Shown: positions 18,039 through 26,819, counted from the stretch's first letter. The stretch: DNA of 64,000 nucleotides from Agreia sp. VKM Ac-1783 (GCF_900177765.1 NZ_FXWI01000004.1:248001-312000), one strand, 5' to 3'. A program made the numbers and translations. The notes: generated by a model not told the origin, from the sequence alone.

Positions 18039-18974
18039 CTAGACCGACGCAGCCGCGACGGGAACGGCCGCCGGTGGGAGTTGCAACAGTGCCCCGCGGG
18101 TGCGGCAGGTCGCGGCGGCCACCGCCATCGCCCGCTCGAGAACCGCCTGCCACTCGTCTCCGGTCTGCGGCAACTCCCCCGTCGCGCGCGCCTCGACAAG
18201 GCTCGCCGCGACACTCGCCAGCGTGGCGTCGCCCGCTCCCATCGTGTCGACGACGGGCTCCGACATGAGGGTGATCGGCTGGTGCACGAGAATGCCAGAC
18301 TCCGTGGCGATGGATGCGCCGTCACGCCCCGCCGTCGACAGCACGGTCTGCGAGCCGGTCGACGTGAGCCCTTCGGTGAGCATGAGCAGCGACGCGTTGT
18401 AGAGCAACGCGGCGTCTTCGTCGCCGACCTTCACGAGCAGCGCCGTGGCCGCGACGCGCTCGAAGTTGGTCACGAAGTCGTGCACCGAATGCAGCATTCC
18501 CTCGCGCGGGTTCGGGTCGATCAGCAGTCTGGTCTGCGGCTCCGACACGGTGTCCTCGAGCAGCGCGACCTGATCGGCCGAGTCGAAGCGCAGGCAGCTG
18601 ACGACGACGAAGGGGGCCGCGTCGATCGCCCGCCGCACCCGATCGTCGAACTCGATGAAGCGCTCGACCGAGGCCTCGTTGAAGCTGTACCGGGGTTCCC
18701 CGTCTGTTCTGTCGGAGATCGCTCGAGCCGTGCCACGGGGGCTCGGCGTCGCGATGAGTTCGACCCCGTACTCCGCGAGAAACGCCCGGATCTTGTCTCC
18801 GTCTGAGTCGTCGCCCACCATCGCCACGAGGGTGGTCTGCACGCCCAAGCGGGTGAGCCCGACGGCCACATTGAGCGCGGCTCCACCCACGAAATCCTCA
18901 GAGCCCTCCGGAGTGCGGAACTCGTCTATGAGTGCGTCGCCGATCACCACAACGGAACCCGTCGCCTCTACCAT
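18039..18974 (-). CDS. PfkB-family carbohydrate kinase
   Basis: 311 residues, ribokinase fold. PfkB signature 1 is FVGGAALNVAVGLTRLG, and the catalytic anion-hole motif is DTMGAGDATLASVAASL with the base Asp. Probably a fructokinase-like sugar kinase; the substrate cannot be fixed. GAGGG about seven bases before the ATG serves as ribosome binding site. First gene of the operon with the LssY-like and small membrane proteins, divergent from the ABC exporter genes. Confidence 0.88.
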   Translation of the reverse strand: MVEATGSVVVIGDALIDEFRTPEGSEDFVGGAALNVAVGLTRLGVQTTLVAMVGDDSDGDKIRAFLAEYGVELIATPSPRGTARAISDRTDGEPRYSFNEASVERFIEFDDRVRRAIDAAPFVVVSCLRFDSADQVALLEDTVSEPQTRLLIDPNPREGMLHSVHDFVTNFERVAATALLVKVGDEDAALLYNASLLMLTEGLTSTGSQTVLSTAGRDGASIATESGILVHQPITLMSEPVVDTMGAGDATLASVAASLVEARATGELPQTGDEWQAVLERAMAVAAATCRTRGALLQLPPAAVPVAAASV

Positions 18975-19102
18975 TACGCACCCTCACGTTCGACCAGCCT
19001 CAGGATGCACACTCTATTACTGGTGACTTCCCACGCGCACCCGAATAGGGTGGTGTGGATGCCTCGACTACTCCGCCCTGCCAGCCGCCGCGACGTGCGA
19101 CC

Positions 19103-20005
19103 ATGACCGCGGGCGTGACGATCGAGTTCTCGGGCCTCACCAAGACCTTCGGAGCGGTGAAGGCGGTGTCCGATCTCTCATTCACCGTCGAGCCGGGGCG
19201 CGTCACCGGTTTCCTCGGGCCCAATGGGGCGGGCAAGACCACGACTCTGCGCATGCTGCTGGGGCTCGTGCGGCCGACCTCCGGCACCGCGACCTTCGGC
19301 GGAACCGCCTATCGCGATCTGCCCACGCCGCTCGCGACCGTGGGCTCCGCGCTCGAGGCGGCCAGCTTCCATCCGGGCCGCAGCGCGGCAAACCATCTGC
19401 TCACGTACACCCAAGCCGCAGGGCTCGACCGCGAGCGCGTGCAGCTCGTTCTGCATCGAGTGGGCCTCGGCGCCTACGGCGATCGACGCGTCGGCGGATA
19501 CTCGCTGGGCATGCGCCAGCGCCTCGGCCTCGCGTACGCGCTGCTCGGAGACCCGCGCGTGCTGGTGCTCGACGAGCCCATCAACGGCCTCGACCCCGAG
19601 GGCATCAAGTGGATCAGGTTGTTGCTGCGCGAGCTCGCCGACGAGGGGCGCACCGTGCTCATCTCGTCGCACCTGCTGAGCGAGGTGCAGCAGAGCGTCG
19701 ACGAGGTCGTCATCGTGTCGCACGGCAAGCTCATCCACCGCGGTTCGCTGGCCAGTCTCGACCAGTCGGAGCAGAAGCAGGTCATCGTGGATGCGACGGA
19801 TCGCGCGGGTCTGGCCGCAGCGCTCGAGGCTGCCGGCTACACCGTGAGTGCCCTGCGCGGCGGCGTGCTGGTCGAGAACGCCGAGGCTGCAGACGTCGGG
19901 CGCATCGCCTTCGCCGCGGGCATCGCCGTGACTGCACTGTCTCAGAAGCGAGTGGGTCTCGAAGAGAGCTTCTTGCACCTCGTCGGAGAGGAGGGGGCAC
20001 TGTGA
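19103..20005 (+). CDS. ABC exporter ATP-binding protein
   Basis: 300 residues. Walker A GPNGAGKTTTLRM, signature YSLGMRQRLGLA, Walker B LVLDEPINGLDPEG and the switch histidine in ISSHLLSE. This is the CcmA/DrrA-like class that pairs with membrane-spanning ABC-2 proteins, encoded by the next gene with a GTGA overlap. ATG at 19103 agrees with family length; a GTG at 19055 would add 16 residues. Typical of export of small molecules or of bacteriocin/lantibiotic-immunity-like systems; the substrate is unknown. Confidence 0.9.
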   Translation: MTAGVTIEFSGLTKTFGAVKAVSDLSFTVEPGRVTGFLGPNGAGKTTTLRMLLGLVRPTSGTATFGGTAYRDLPTPLATVGSALEAASFHPGRSAANHLLTYTQAAGLDRERVQLVLHRVGLGAYGDRRVGGYSLGMRQRLGLAYALLGDPRVLVLDEPINGLDPEGIKWIRLLLRELADEGRTVLISSHLLSEVQQSVDEVVIVSHGKLIHRGSLASLDQSEQKQVIVDATDRAGLAAALEAAGYTVSALRGGVLVENAEAADVGRIAFAAGIAVTALSQKRVGLEESFLHLVGEEGAL

Positions 20006-20811
20006 GTCGTTTCGGCGGAGCCCTCCGTTCGGAGGTCACCAAGATCACGTCCACCCGCATGTGGTGGATCCTCGCGATCATCATGATCGCCTACGTCGCC
20101 GTGTGCGCTGCCGGAGCAGCAGGTCTCTTCGGCGCTCTCGGCGAGTCGACCAACGGCCCCTCCATCCCGGGTGACCGCCTGGCCCCGCTGATCTACAGTT
20201 TCGGGCCGACGCTCGGGTACGTCTTCGCGGTGCTCCTCGGGGCGCTGGCGACCACGAACGAGTTCCGTCACCAGACGCTGACCCCCACGTTCCTGGCCAC
20301 GCCGCGACGTGGTCGGGTGCTCGTGGCGAAGCTGGTCGCGCTCACCGGCGCGGGCGCCCTCTACGGCGTGCTGGCCATGGTCGCGGCGGTGGGCGCTGGA
20401 GGAGGACTGCTTCTCGCGTTCGGCGTCGACCCGCAGTTCGGCGATCCTGCAACGTGGGCGCTGGTGGGCCGCTCCATTCTCGCCATGGCGCTGTGGTCGG
20501 CCATCGGCGTCGGTCTCGGAGTTCTCGTTCCGAGCCAGGTGGCCGCGATCGTGATCGTGCTGGCGTTCACCCAGTTCGTCGAGCCCCTGCTGCGACTCGC
20601 GTCGTCGTTCGCTGAGTGGACCGCGCAGATCGGCCAGTTCCTTCCTGGCGCGGCGAGCGACGCGCTGGTCGGGGCGAGCTTCTTCTCCCTCGCCGGAGGT
20701 GCCGGAGGGCCGAGCCTGGAGTGGTGGCAGGGCGGCCTGGTGCTGCTCGGTATCACCGTGCTCGTGAGCGTTCTGGGCTGGTTCACGAGCTGGCGTCGCG
20801 ACGTCACCTGA
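20002..20811 (+). CDS. ABC-2 type membrane permease
   Basis: 269 residues, about six hydrophobic segments, starting with GTG inside the stop of the ATPase gene. The N-terminal SEVTKITSTRMWW amphipathic entry helix and the ALATTNEFRHQTLTPTFLATPRRGRVLVAKL stretch are typical of ABC-2 permeases of the lantibiotic-immunity class. Forms the exporter channel with the preceding ATPase. Confidence 0.87.
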   Translation: MSRFGGALRSEVTKITSTRMWWILAIIMIAYVAVCAAGAAGLFGALGESTNGPSIPGDRLAPLIYSFGPTLGYVFAVLLGALATTNEFRHQTLTPTFLATPRRGRVLVAKLVALTGAGALYGVLAMVAAVGAGGGLLLAFGVDPQFGDPATWALVGRSILAMALWSAIGVGLGVLVPSQVAAIVIVLAFTQFVEPLLRLASSFAEWTAQIGQFLPGAASDALVGASFFSLAGGAGGPSLEWWQGGLVLLGITVLVSVLGWFTSWRRDVT

Positions 20812-20890
20812 CCCTTTTCATACTCGACGGGGCGGCTTGCGACCGTCGCCGAGCACGCGCAAGATGGACGGACGACGAAAGGAGTTCTTC

Positions 20891-21058
20891 ATGAGCAGCC
20901 TGCCCGATCCCCTGTTGGAGCCCGATCCCGACGCCGAGCGCGAGGTCGATCTCGAGGTCGATGAGCTCGACGTGCCCACAACGATAGACCCCGACGAACG
21001 CGTCGAACTCGACGACGACGACCCCGAAGCGATCGAGGGCGACGGACCCCGTCTCTGA
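20891..21058 (+). CDS. Small, extremely acidic protein of unknown function
   Basis: 55 residues, nearly 45 percent Asp/Glu, with few hydrophobics and no Cys, so probably unfolded: begins MSSLPDPLLEP and ends in a run of Asp followed by PRL. Despite its size it has a strong ribosome binding site, AAAGGAG, six bases before the ATG, and the reading frame is closed cleanly by TGA. No family recognised. It lies alone between the exporter permease and the old yellow enzyme gene. Confidence 0.65.
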   Translation: MSSLPDPLLEPDPDAEREVDLEVDELDVPTTIDPDERVELDDDDPEAIEGDGPRL

Positions 21059-21188
21059 TCGACGGGCCCGTCGCCCGATCCGAACGGCGAGATGTCTCGC
21101 GCGAGGAATGATTTCGTCACACTGACGCGTTTGCCAGAGAGTCGCTCTAGCCTCGACAGACACCTCATCGAACGAAAGAAGCATCGTC

Positions 21189-22256
21189 GTGCAGCTTTTC
21201 TCCCCCGTCTCGCTCGGCTCCCTCAACCTCGATAACCGCGTGGTGATGGCGCCGCTCACTCGCCTCAGGGCTGAAGAGGGCGGAGTTCCGGGCGAACTCA
21301 TCGCTCTGCATTACGCGCAGCGCGCCACGGCGGGACTCGTGATCACCGAGGGAACGTTCACCTCGGCGGGCGCGCAGGCCTACGCGGGCCAGCCCGGCAT
21401 CGAGACCGACGAGCAGGCCGAAGGATGGGGCCGCGTCGCCGCCGCCGTGCACGATGAAGACGGCCTGATCGTGATGCAGCTGATGCACGCGGGGCGCGTC
21501 ACGCATCCGCTCATCAACAGCGGACTCACGATCTACGCACCCAGCGCGACCGCCATCGAGGGAGAGGTGCGCACGCCCGACGGCGCGTTCCCCTACCCCG
21601 TTCCGACGGCCGCCACCGAGGACGACATCGCGCGCATCATCGACGAGCACGTCGCTGCGGCCCGCCGCGCCGTCGAGGCCGGATTCGACGGTGTCGAGGT
21701 GCACTCGGCCAACGGGTACCTGCTGCACCAGTTCCTGTCGCCCACGAGCAACACCAGATCGGATGCCTACGGCGGCTCCCCCGAGAATCGCGCCCGTTTC
21801 GGCGCTGAGGTCATCACCGCCGTCGCCCGCGAGATCGGCGCCGACCGAGTCGGCGTGCGCATCTCACCCGAGCGCAACATCCAAGACGTGTTCGAGAAAG
21901 ACGCCGACGAGACGCGCCTCACCTACGAGACGCTGGTCGACGCGATCGCACCGCTCGGCCTGGCGTACCTCAGCGTGCTGCACCCCGAGCCGGGCTCCGC
22001 GTTGGTGCAGGATCTGCGCCACCGCTTCGGCGGTTCCCTCATTCTGAACAACGGCTTCACCACGCCGACCACCCGCGAGGAGGCGCGCAGCCTCGTGAAC
22101 GAGGGGCTCGCCGATGCCGTGGTGGTGGGCCGCGCGCTGCTGGCGAACCCCGACCTGGTGCGCCGCTGGAGAGAAGACACCGAGCTGAACGAGCCCGACG
22201 CGAAGACGTTCTACGCGTCGGGAGCAGCGGGCTACACCGACTACCCGACCCTGTAG
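21189..22256 (+). CDS. nemA: Old yellow enzyme-type alkene reductase
   Basis: 355 residues, FMN TIM barrel. Markers are MQLFSPVSLGSLNLDNRVVMAPLTR at the N-terminus, QLMHAGR, and VEVHSANGYLLHQFLSP with the His/Asn pair that binds the substrate carbonyl, followed by NTRSDAYGGS. Reduces activated C=C bonds (N-ethylmaleimide, nitroesters, enones) with NAD(P)H. GTG start at 21189. Convergent with the next gene, with copy B of the palindromic repeat in between. Confidence 0.9.
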   Translation: MQLFSPVSLGSLNLDNRVVMAPLTRLRAEEGGVPGELIALHYAQRATAGLVITEGTFTSAGAQAYAGQPGIETDEQAEGWGRVAAAVHDEDGLIVMQLMHAGRVTHPLINSGLTIYAPSATAIEGEVRTPDGAFPYPVPTAATEDDIARIIDEHVAAARRAVEAGFDGVEVHSANGYLLHQFLSPTSNTRSDAYGGSPENRARFGAEVITAVAREIGADRVGVRISPERNIQDVFEKDADETRLTYETLVDAIAPLGLAYLSVLHPEPGSALVQDLRHRFGGSLILNNGFTTPTTREEARSLVNEGLADAVVVGRALLANPDLVRRWREDTELNEPDAKTFYASGAAGYTDYPTL

Positions 22257-22268
22257 CGGAGTTCCTAC

Positions 22269-22360
22269 GCTGGTCGAGTAGCCGCGCGACGAAGGAGCCG
22301 TCGTATCGAGACCACCTTCGAGGGTCTCGATACGGCCGCGAGCGGCCTACTCGACCAGCG
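22269..22360. repeat. Palindromic repeat, family 1, copy B
   Basis: Starts GCTGGTCGAGTAGCCGCGCG, has TATCGAGACC ... GGTCTCGATACGGC in the centre and ends CCTACTCGACCAGCG: a nearly complete palindrome, in opposite arm order to copy A. It fills the 113-base gap between the convergent nemA and PH-like genes. Confidence 0.8.
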
Positions 22361-22369
22361 ACGTCGTGA

Positions 22370-22762
22370 TCAGTCGGTGGCGATCTCTTTCGCCGGGTCT
22401 TCGCTCGCCGGCGGCAGGCGGAGCGCCCGCAGGAGCTCGAGTGCGTGCGTCGTGGTGATGATCACGCGCATGAACTCCGAGCCGTCGCCGTCGATGTCGA
22501 TGACCACCGACGTGCGTGTGCCCTTGATGAGCAGGAAGTCCTTGCCGTCGTGGACCTTCCAGGTGCCGATGGCCAAGGTCAGCGGAACCGCCGAGCCCGG
22601 CGCCCGGATTCCACGCACCCACACCCACGGGTCTTCGGTGATGACGGCCGAGCGGATGAGCTCGAGCGGGATATCGATATTCGTGCGGCGCAGCGACAGA
22701 ATCTTCTCTGCCCCGGTCAGGCGGATCTCGAGTCGATCGGTGTGCACGAACAGAACAGCCAT
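22370..22762 (-). CDS. Hypothetical protein, possibly PH-like fold
   Basis: 130 residues, mostly beta-strand by appearance: VLFVHTDRLEIRLTGAEKILSLRR, then SAVITEDPWVWVRGIRAPGSAVPLTLAIGTWKVHDGKDFLLIKG, ending in a helix with ALELLRALRLPP. The strand-rich body with a C-terminal helix resembles small bacterial PH-domain proteins, but I do not see a decisive motif. No signal peptide or membrane segment. Confidence 0.75.
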   Translation of the reverse strand: MAVLFVHTDRLEIRLTGAEKILSLRRTNIDIPLELIRSAVITEDPWVWVRGIRAPGSAVPLTLAIGTWKVHDGKDFLLIKGTRTSVVIDIDGDGSEFMRVIITTTHALELLRALRLPPASEDPAKEIATD

Positions 22763-22854
22763 ACGTCTATCCTGCCCGCGATAGCTGGCGATATGCGCAA
22801 TTCACCGGCCGATGCTCGTCACGATCTGACTACGACCGGCGATCGCGCCCGGCT

Positions 22855-23175
22855 TCAACCGATCGCGACCACGCTCACCGCGATCTTGGGCATCTCATCT
22901 GCGGGCGTGCCCACGGGCGCCGTCTGCAGCAGATACTCGAGCACGGCTGCATGCACCCGCTCGCAGACGGCACGCGACGCATCGGCGTCGGCTATGCCGA
23001 TTCGGATGCGCACGGTCGGCTCGACGAGGTGCGCCGCGACATCCCGGGCCAGCCCCGCGACGACCGTCGGCAGACCGAGGACCTCGGGCAGCTGCGGGTA
23101 GACGCTGGTGACTCCGGGAACCGCCCGCACGACGTCGTCGATACTCGCGGCCGAAGCGCTCGTCTCGTCGATCAC
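22855..23175 (-). CDS. Small protein of the Asp23 operon
   Basis: 106 residues; overlaps the upstream Asp23-like gene by four bases (ATGA), so it is the third gene of the sigma-Asp23 operon. A hydrophobic beta/alpha pattern (GVTSVYPQLPEVLGLPTVVAGL, VRIRIGIADADASRAVCERVHAAVLEYL) resembles the core fold of Asp23/Gls24 domains, so it may be a short or degenerate member; direct evidence for the family is weak. No signal peptide. Confidence 0.75.
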   Translation of the reverse strand: MIDETSASAASIDDVVRAVPGVTSVYPQLPEVLGLPTVVAGLARDVAAHLVEPTVRIRIGIADADASRAVCERVHAAVLEYLLQTAPVGTPADEMPKIAVSVVAIG

Positions 23176-23831
23176 AGCGCGCCTCCCTCGTTCGAAGCCG
23201 AACCGTCGCCGGCATCATCGGGTTCCTGATCGCTCACCTGCGCGAAGTACACGTCGTGCACGGTGATGTCGATGCTCGCGATCGTGAGCTCGGTGTGCTT
23301 GAGCAACGCTGAATAGATGGCCTCGCGAGCACGGTCGACTGTCTCGACGATGCGCTCACCCCAGAAGACGGATGCGTCGATCGACACGGTGATCGGGGTA
23401 CCCGGCGCCGTGACGTCGCCATCGAGACGGCAGCGGCCGATGATGAGTCCACCGGAGCGATCTCCCGCGGCCCGGATCAGTCCACGCACAGCGCCCTCCG
23501 TCACCGAGAGGGTCGCGCGCGGCGAGGGCGGCAACAGCGGGATGTCGCGCCCGGCTCGTGCCTCGCGCCCGATGCTCTCGAGAATTCCTCCCAGCCAATC
23601 GTCGTTGCGCGGGGCCTCCGCCGCGGCATCCACCTCGACGAGCGACTTCGAGATCTGTCGCAGTCGCTCCAGCGAGCTGAGGGCGATGCGACATCCGGGA
23701 GATCCCTCGATCGAGGGATCGAGCGGTGTGCGTCCGCGGTCGAGATAGTCGCTGAGCTCGTCGATCGTGTGGCCGTCGAGATCGTCATTCTCATCGCGAG
23801 CATCATGTGCGTCGTTGTCGAGATCGGTCAT
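23172..23831 (-). CDS. Asp23/Gls24-like envelope stress protein
   Basis: 219 residues from the ATG at 23831, which overlaps the sigma-factor stop (ATGA). The N-terminal part is acidic with a possible zinc-less anti-sigma-like helix (DELSDYLDRGRTPLDPSIEGSPGCRIALSSLERLRQISKSL, where spacing and sequence resemble small regulators co-encoded with ECF sigmas). The C-terminal part, ISVSIDAS...ERIVETVDRAREAIYSALLKHTELTIASIDITVHDVYF, matches the Asp23 alpha/beta pattern. Position directly after the sigma gene suggests it either senses envelope stress or restrains the sigma factor. Confidence 0.78.
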   Translation of the reverse strand: MTDLDNDAHDARDENDDLDGHTIDELSDYLDRGRTPLDPSIEGSPGCRIALSSLERLRQISKSLVEVDAAAEAPRNDDWLGGILESIGREARAGRDIPLLPPSPRATLSVTEGAVRGLIRAAGDRSGGLIIGRCRLDGDVTAPGTPITVSIDASVFWGERIVETVDRAREAIYSALLKHTELTIASIDITVHDVYFAQVSDQEPDDAGDGSASNEGGAL

Positions 23832-24394
23832 CGCCAGGCCTCCATTTCGGTCATGAGATTGCGTCGAGCGCGCGAGAGCAGCCCACGCACGGTGCTGGCG
23901 GGAATGCCCATCTGCTCGGCGATCTCGTCGTAGCTGTGTTCGCCGACCTCGCGCAGCACCCAGCAGCGCTGCTGATCGAGCGGCAGGGTGGTCAGCGCCT
24001 GCGACACCGCCTCGTGCAGCGAGGTCGCCTCGCTGACGGCGTGGGGCGAGAGCCTGTCGGGCTGGGCCGCATCGACGTCGTCGACGTCGAGGTGGTCTTT
24101 TCGTGCGCGGATGCGGTCGATGCTCTTGTGGCTGACGATGCGCATCAGCCAGCTCTTGACCACCGAGCCGTCGTTGAGCGAGGGCAGGTCGCGCCACGCC
24201 GTTATCAGGGTCTCTTGCACGACATCGTCGACCTCGTCGTTCGAGCCCAGGATGCGGCGGGCGTAGGCACGCAGCAACGGCCCGTATCGCCGGGCCAGCA
24301 CCTCGAACGCGCGAGTGTCTCCGTCGGCTGCGCGTCCTGCGAGGATGCGATCGTCGGCGTCCTCGAGAGAGAACCGATAGGGAGCCGCGCTCAC
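23828..24394 (-). CDS. ECF-type RNA polymerase sigma factor
   Basis: 188 residues: region 2 (FEVLARRYGPLLRAYARRILGSNDEVDDVVQETLITAWRDL, including the core-binding and -10-reading helices) and region 4 helix-turn-helix (LPLDQQRCWVLREVGEHSYDEIAEQMGIPASTVRGLLSRARRNL). GTG start with GGGAGAG five bases before it. First gene of a three-gene operon with two Asp23-type genes and divergent from a further Asp23/Gls24 gene, so it likely controls this envelope-stress locus. Confidence 0.92.
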   Translation of the reverse strand: MSAAPYRFSLEDADDRILAGRAADGDTRAFEVLARRYGPLLRAYARRILGSNDEVDDVVQETLITAWRDLPSLNDGSVVKSWLMRIVSHKSIDRIRARKDHLDVDDVDAAQPDRLSPHAVSEATSLHEAVSQALTTLPLDQQRCWVLREVGEHSYDEIAEQMGIPASTVRGLLSRARRNLMTEMEAWR

Positions 24395-24505
24395 CGAACT
24401 CTCCCGTTCCCACGTCTTCGAAAAAACTTTTACGTGATCTGTGACGATCTGCCGACTGAATGCGACCTACAAGTGAACTATTCCACACCCACAAGGAGAA
24501 AACCC

Positions 24506-24952
24506 ATGGCCAGCACGAGCACCTCGAACGCCGCTACCCCCGCTAGCATCAGCACCCCGACCAACGTGCAGACCGCCCTCGGCAAGACGGTGATCAACGA
24601 TGGCGTCGTCGCCAAGGTGGCCGGAATCGCCGCCCGCGAGGTCGCCGGAGTCTTCGCTCTCGGAGGCGGAGCCGCCCGCGCGCTCGGCGCCATCCGGGGC
24701 GCGATGAACAGCACCGACCTGTCACAGGGAATCAGCGTCGAGGTCGGCGAGACCCAGGTAGCCGTCGACGCGACCATCGTCGCCGAGTACCCCGCGCCGC
24801 TGCAGCAGGTGGCCGACGGCGTCCGCGCATCCATCATCTCTGCGGTCGAGACCCTCGTGGGCATGCAGGTCACCGAGGTCAACGTGAACATCGTCGATGT
24901 GCACATCGCGAGCGATGACGACGAGGCCGAAGCCGAAGCGCGAGTCCTCTAG
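24506..24952 (+). CDS. Asp23/Gls24 family envelope stress response protein
   Basis: 148 residues. Typical of the family: TVINDGVVAKVAGIAAREVAGVFALGGG, then GISVEVGETQVAVDATIVAEYPAPLQQVADGVRASIISAVETLVGMQVTEVNVNIVDVHI, and a short acidic tail. AAGGAG sits seven bases before the ATG. Asp23 proteins are abundant, membrane-associated in Firmicutes and linked to cell-envelope stress. Divergent from the sigma-factor operon, with a 111-base shared promoter region. Confidence 0.92.
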   Translation: MASTSTSNAATPASISTPTNVQTALGKTVINDGVVAKVAGIAAREVAGVFALGGGAARALGAIRGAMNSTDLSQGISVEVGETQVAVDATIVAEYPAPLQQVADGVRASIISAVETLVGMQVTEVNVNIVDVHIASDDDEAEAEARVL

Positions 24953-24995
24953 GCCCAGCGCCGAGGCCGTGGTTCCCCCTGCGGGTGCGGGCGCG

Positions 24996-25122
24996 TAGTA
25001 TCGAACGCGTCAGGCACCCGCACGGGAGCCAGTGTCCGGAAAAGGGGCACGAAGTCGGTCGCGATGTCGCACCGAGCGAGACATATACGGAATCCATCCG
25101 TTGCGTCTCGAAAGGCTCACCT
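24996..25122 (+). promoter_or_regulatory. Promoter and structured leader of the ThDP enzyme gene
   Basis: TAGTAT at 24996-25001 is a good -10, giving a leader of about 115 bases. At least one clear stem-loop is present: CGAGAC (25077-25082) pairs with GTCTCG (25105-25110), with ACGGA/TCCGT as an inner stem, and it ends right at the ribosome binding site AAAGG. A smaller stem, GGC..CCG/CGG..GCC, lies near 25011-25030. Not recognised as a known riboswitch; it does not match the TPP riboswitch consensus. Confidence 0.45.
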
Positions 25123-26790
25123 GTGCCCTCTGTCTCTGCGCACGTCGCGCTCACTCTCTCTCGTTTCGTCGATCACGTGTTCGGCGTGATGGGCAACGGC
25201 AACGCCTACTTCCTCGACTCCCTCGAGCGCGATACCGCCGTGCTCTACACGGCGGCACGGCACGAGGCTGGGGCTGTTGTTGCTGCCGACGCCTACTACC
25301 GGGCCGGCGGCGGGCTGGCCGCAGCCACCGCCACCTATGGCGCCGGCTTCACGAACACGTTGACGGCGCTGGCCGAGGCCGTGCAGGCCAAGGTGCCGCT
25401 TGTGCTCGTGGTGGGCGACGAGCCGACGTCGGGCCCGCGTTCGTGGGACGTTGACCAGATCGCCCTCGCCTCGGCCGTCGGTGCTCGCACCTATACGGTC
25501 GGGCGAACGGATGCCGCGGCCACCACGGTGATCGCCGTCGAGCACGCTCTCACCTATCGCGTGCCCACGGTTCTCGCCATCCCGTACGACGTCGCGACGC
25601 TCGACGCGGGGCCCGTTCCTGACGCCCCGGAACCGAGACTGCCCGATCCTCTGACCCCGTCGGGGGCGTTCGTCGAGGCTGCCGTGCTCGAGGCAGCCGC
25701 CCTGCTTGCGACAGCCGAGCGCCCCTTCCTCCTCGCAGGGCGCGGCGCATGGCTCTCCGGCGCGGGGCCGGCACTCGGCGCGCTCGCCGAGGCGACCGGA
25801 GCACTCACCGCATCCACGGCCCTCGGACGCGGCGTGTTTCCCGACAGCCGCTACGACCTGGGCGTGACCGGCGGCTTCGGCGCCGAAGCCGCGATGCAGC
25901 TCGTCGGTCAGGCCGATGTCGCCATGGTCTTCGGCGCCTCTCTCAACCAGTTCACCATGCGCTTCGGCGGACTCTTCTCCCCCGGTACGCGCGTGGTGCA
26001 GATCGATGTCGCGGCAACCGCGACGCACCCTCACGTCGGGTCCTTCATCCGCGGCGACGCTCGGATCGTCGCCGAGCGGCTGCTCCACGAGCTCGGTGCG
26101 TGGCCGGTCGATGAGACCGCTTCGTCGAGACCCGGATGGCGCGACTCGGTCGATCTGAACGGCATCCAGGCGCGGCATCCAGGCGACGGGCTGGCCCCTG
26201 ACGGCCGCCTCGACCCCCGCTCGGCGGCGCAGCGCATCGGCGAGCTGCTGCCCGACGATCGCGTGGTCGTCTCCGACGGCGGCCACTTCATCGGCTGGGC
26301 CAACGCATACTGGCCGGTGGCGACTCCCGACCGGATGCTCATGGTCGGCACGGCGTTCCAGTCGATCGGTCTCGGCTTCGCGAGCGTGCCGGGAGCGGTT
26401 CGTGCGAAGCCGGGATCGACCGTGGTTCTGACCACGGGCGACGGCGGCGGGTTGATGGCCCTCGCCGATCTCGAGACCGCCGTGCGGGTGGCCGGCGGCC
26501 ACGGTCTCGCCGTGGTCTGGAACGATGCGGCGTATGGCGCCGAGGTGAATCTCTATGGACTGAAGGGGCTGGCCGAGGGGCCTATGCGCATCCCCGAGGT
26601 CGACTTCGCCGCCCTCGCCTCCGCGATGGGCGCCCGAGGTGTGGCCATCCAGACGGTCGAGCAACTCGACGTGCTGGCCGATTGGGCTGCGTCGCCGATC
26701 GACGAGCGACCATTTCTGCTGCTCGACCTGCGCATCTCGTCTGCCGTGCTGTCTCCGCACCAGGAGGAGATCATCCGCGCCGCCGGCTGA
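25123..26790 (+). CDS. Thiamine diphosphate-dependent enzyme (acetolactate synthase/decarboxylase-like)
   Basis: 555 residues with the three-domain layout of ThDP enzymes. Pyr domain: GVMGNGNAYFL and the catalytic Glu in ARHEAGAVVAADAY. Middle domain ~190-330. PP domain: the ThDP/metal motif GDGGGLMALADLETAVRVAGGHGLAVVWND. GTG at 25123 with AAAGG eight bases upstream; longer in-frame starts run into the hairpin leader. Most like the acetolactate synthase/benzoylformate decarboxylase superfamily, but no neighbouring subunit or pathway gene reveals the substrate. Convergent with the MHS transporter. Confidence 0.85.
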   Translation: MPSVSAHVALTLSRFVDHVFGVMGNGNAYFLDSLERDTAVLYTAARHEAGAVVAADAYYRAGGGLAAATATYGAGFTNTLTALAEAVQAKVPLVLVVGDEPTSGPRSWDVDQIALASAVGARTYTVGRTDAAATTVIAVEHALTYRVPTVLAIPYDVATLDAGPVPDAPEPRLPDPLTPSGAFVEAAVLEAAALLATAERPFLLAGRGAWLSGAGPALGALAEATGALTASTALGRGVFPDSRYDLGVTGGFGAEAAMQLVGQADVAMVFGASLNQFTMRFGGLFSPGTRVVQIDVAATATHPHVGSFIRGDARIVAERLLHELGAWPVDETASSRPGWRDSVDLNGIQARHPGDGLAPDGRLDPRSAAQRIGELLPDDRVVVSDGGHFIGWANAYWPVATPDRMLMVGTAFQSIGLGFASVPGAVRAKPGSTVVLTTGDGGGLMALADLETAVRVAGGHGLAVVWNDAAYGAEVNLYGLKGLAEGPMRIPEVDFAALASAMGARGVAIQTVEQLDVLADWAASPIDERPFLLLDLRISSAVLSPHQEEIIRAAG

Positions 26791-26819
26791 GTCACGTCAC
26801 CTGGCGGCGCGGAGTTCGA

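Noticed and set aside
24394-24506. Classical ECF promoter (GGAAC/GTT) in the divergent Asp23 spacer
   Set aside because: GGGAAC occurs on the minus strand but would put the start site inside the sigma gene; no well-spaced partner motif was found.
25000-25110. TPP riboswitch upstream of the ThDP enzyme
   Set aside because: The conserved CUGAGA and ACCUGAUCUGG elements are absent.
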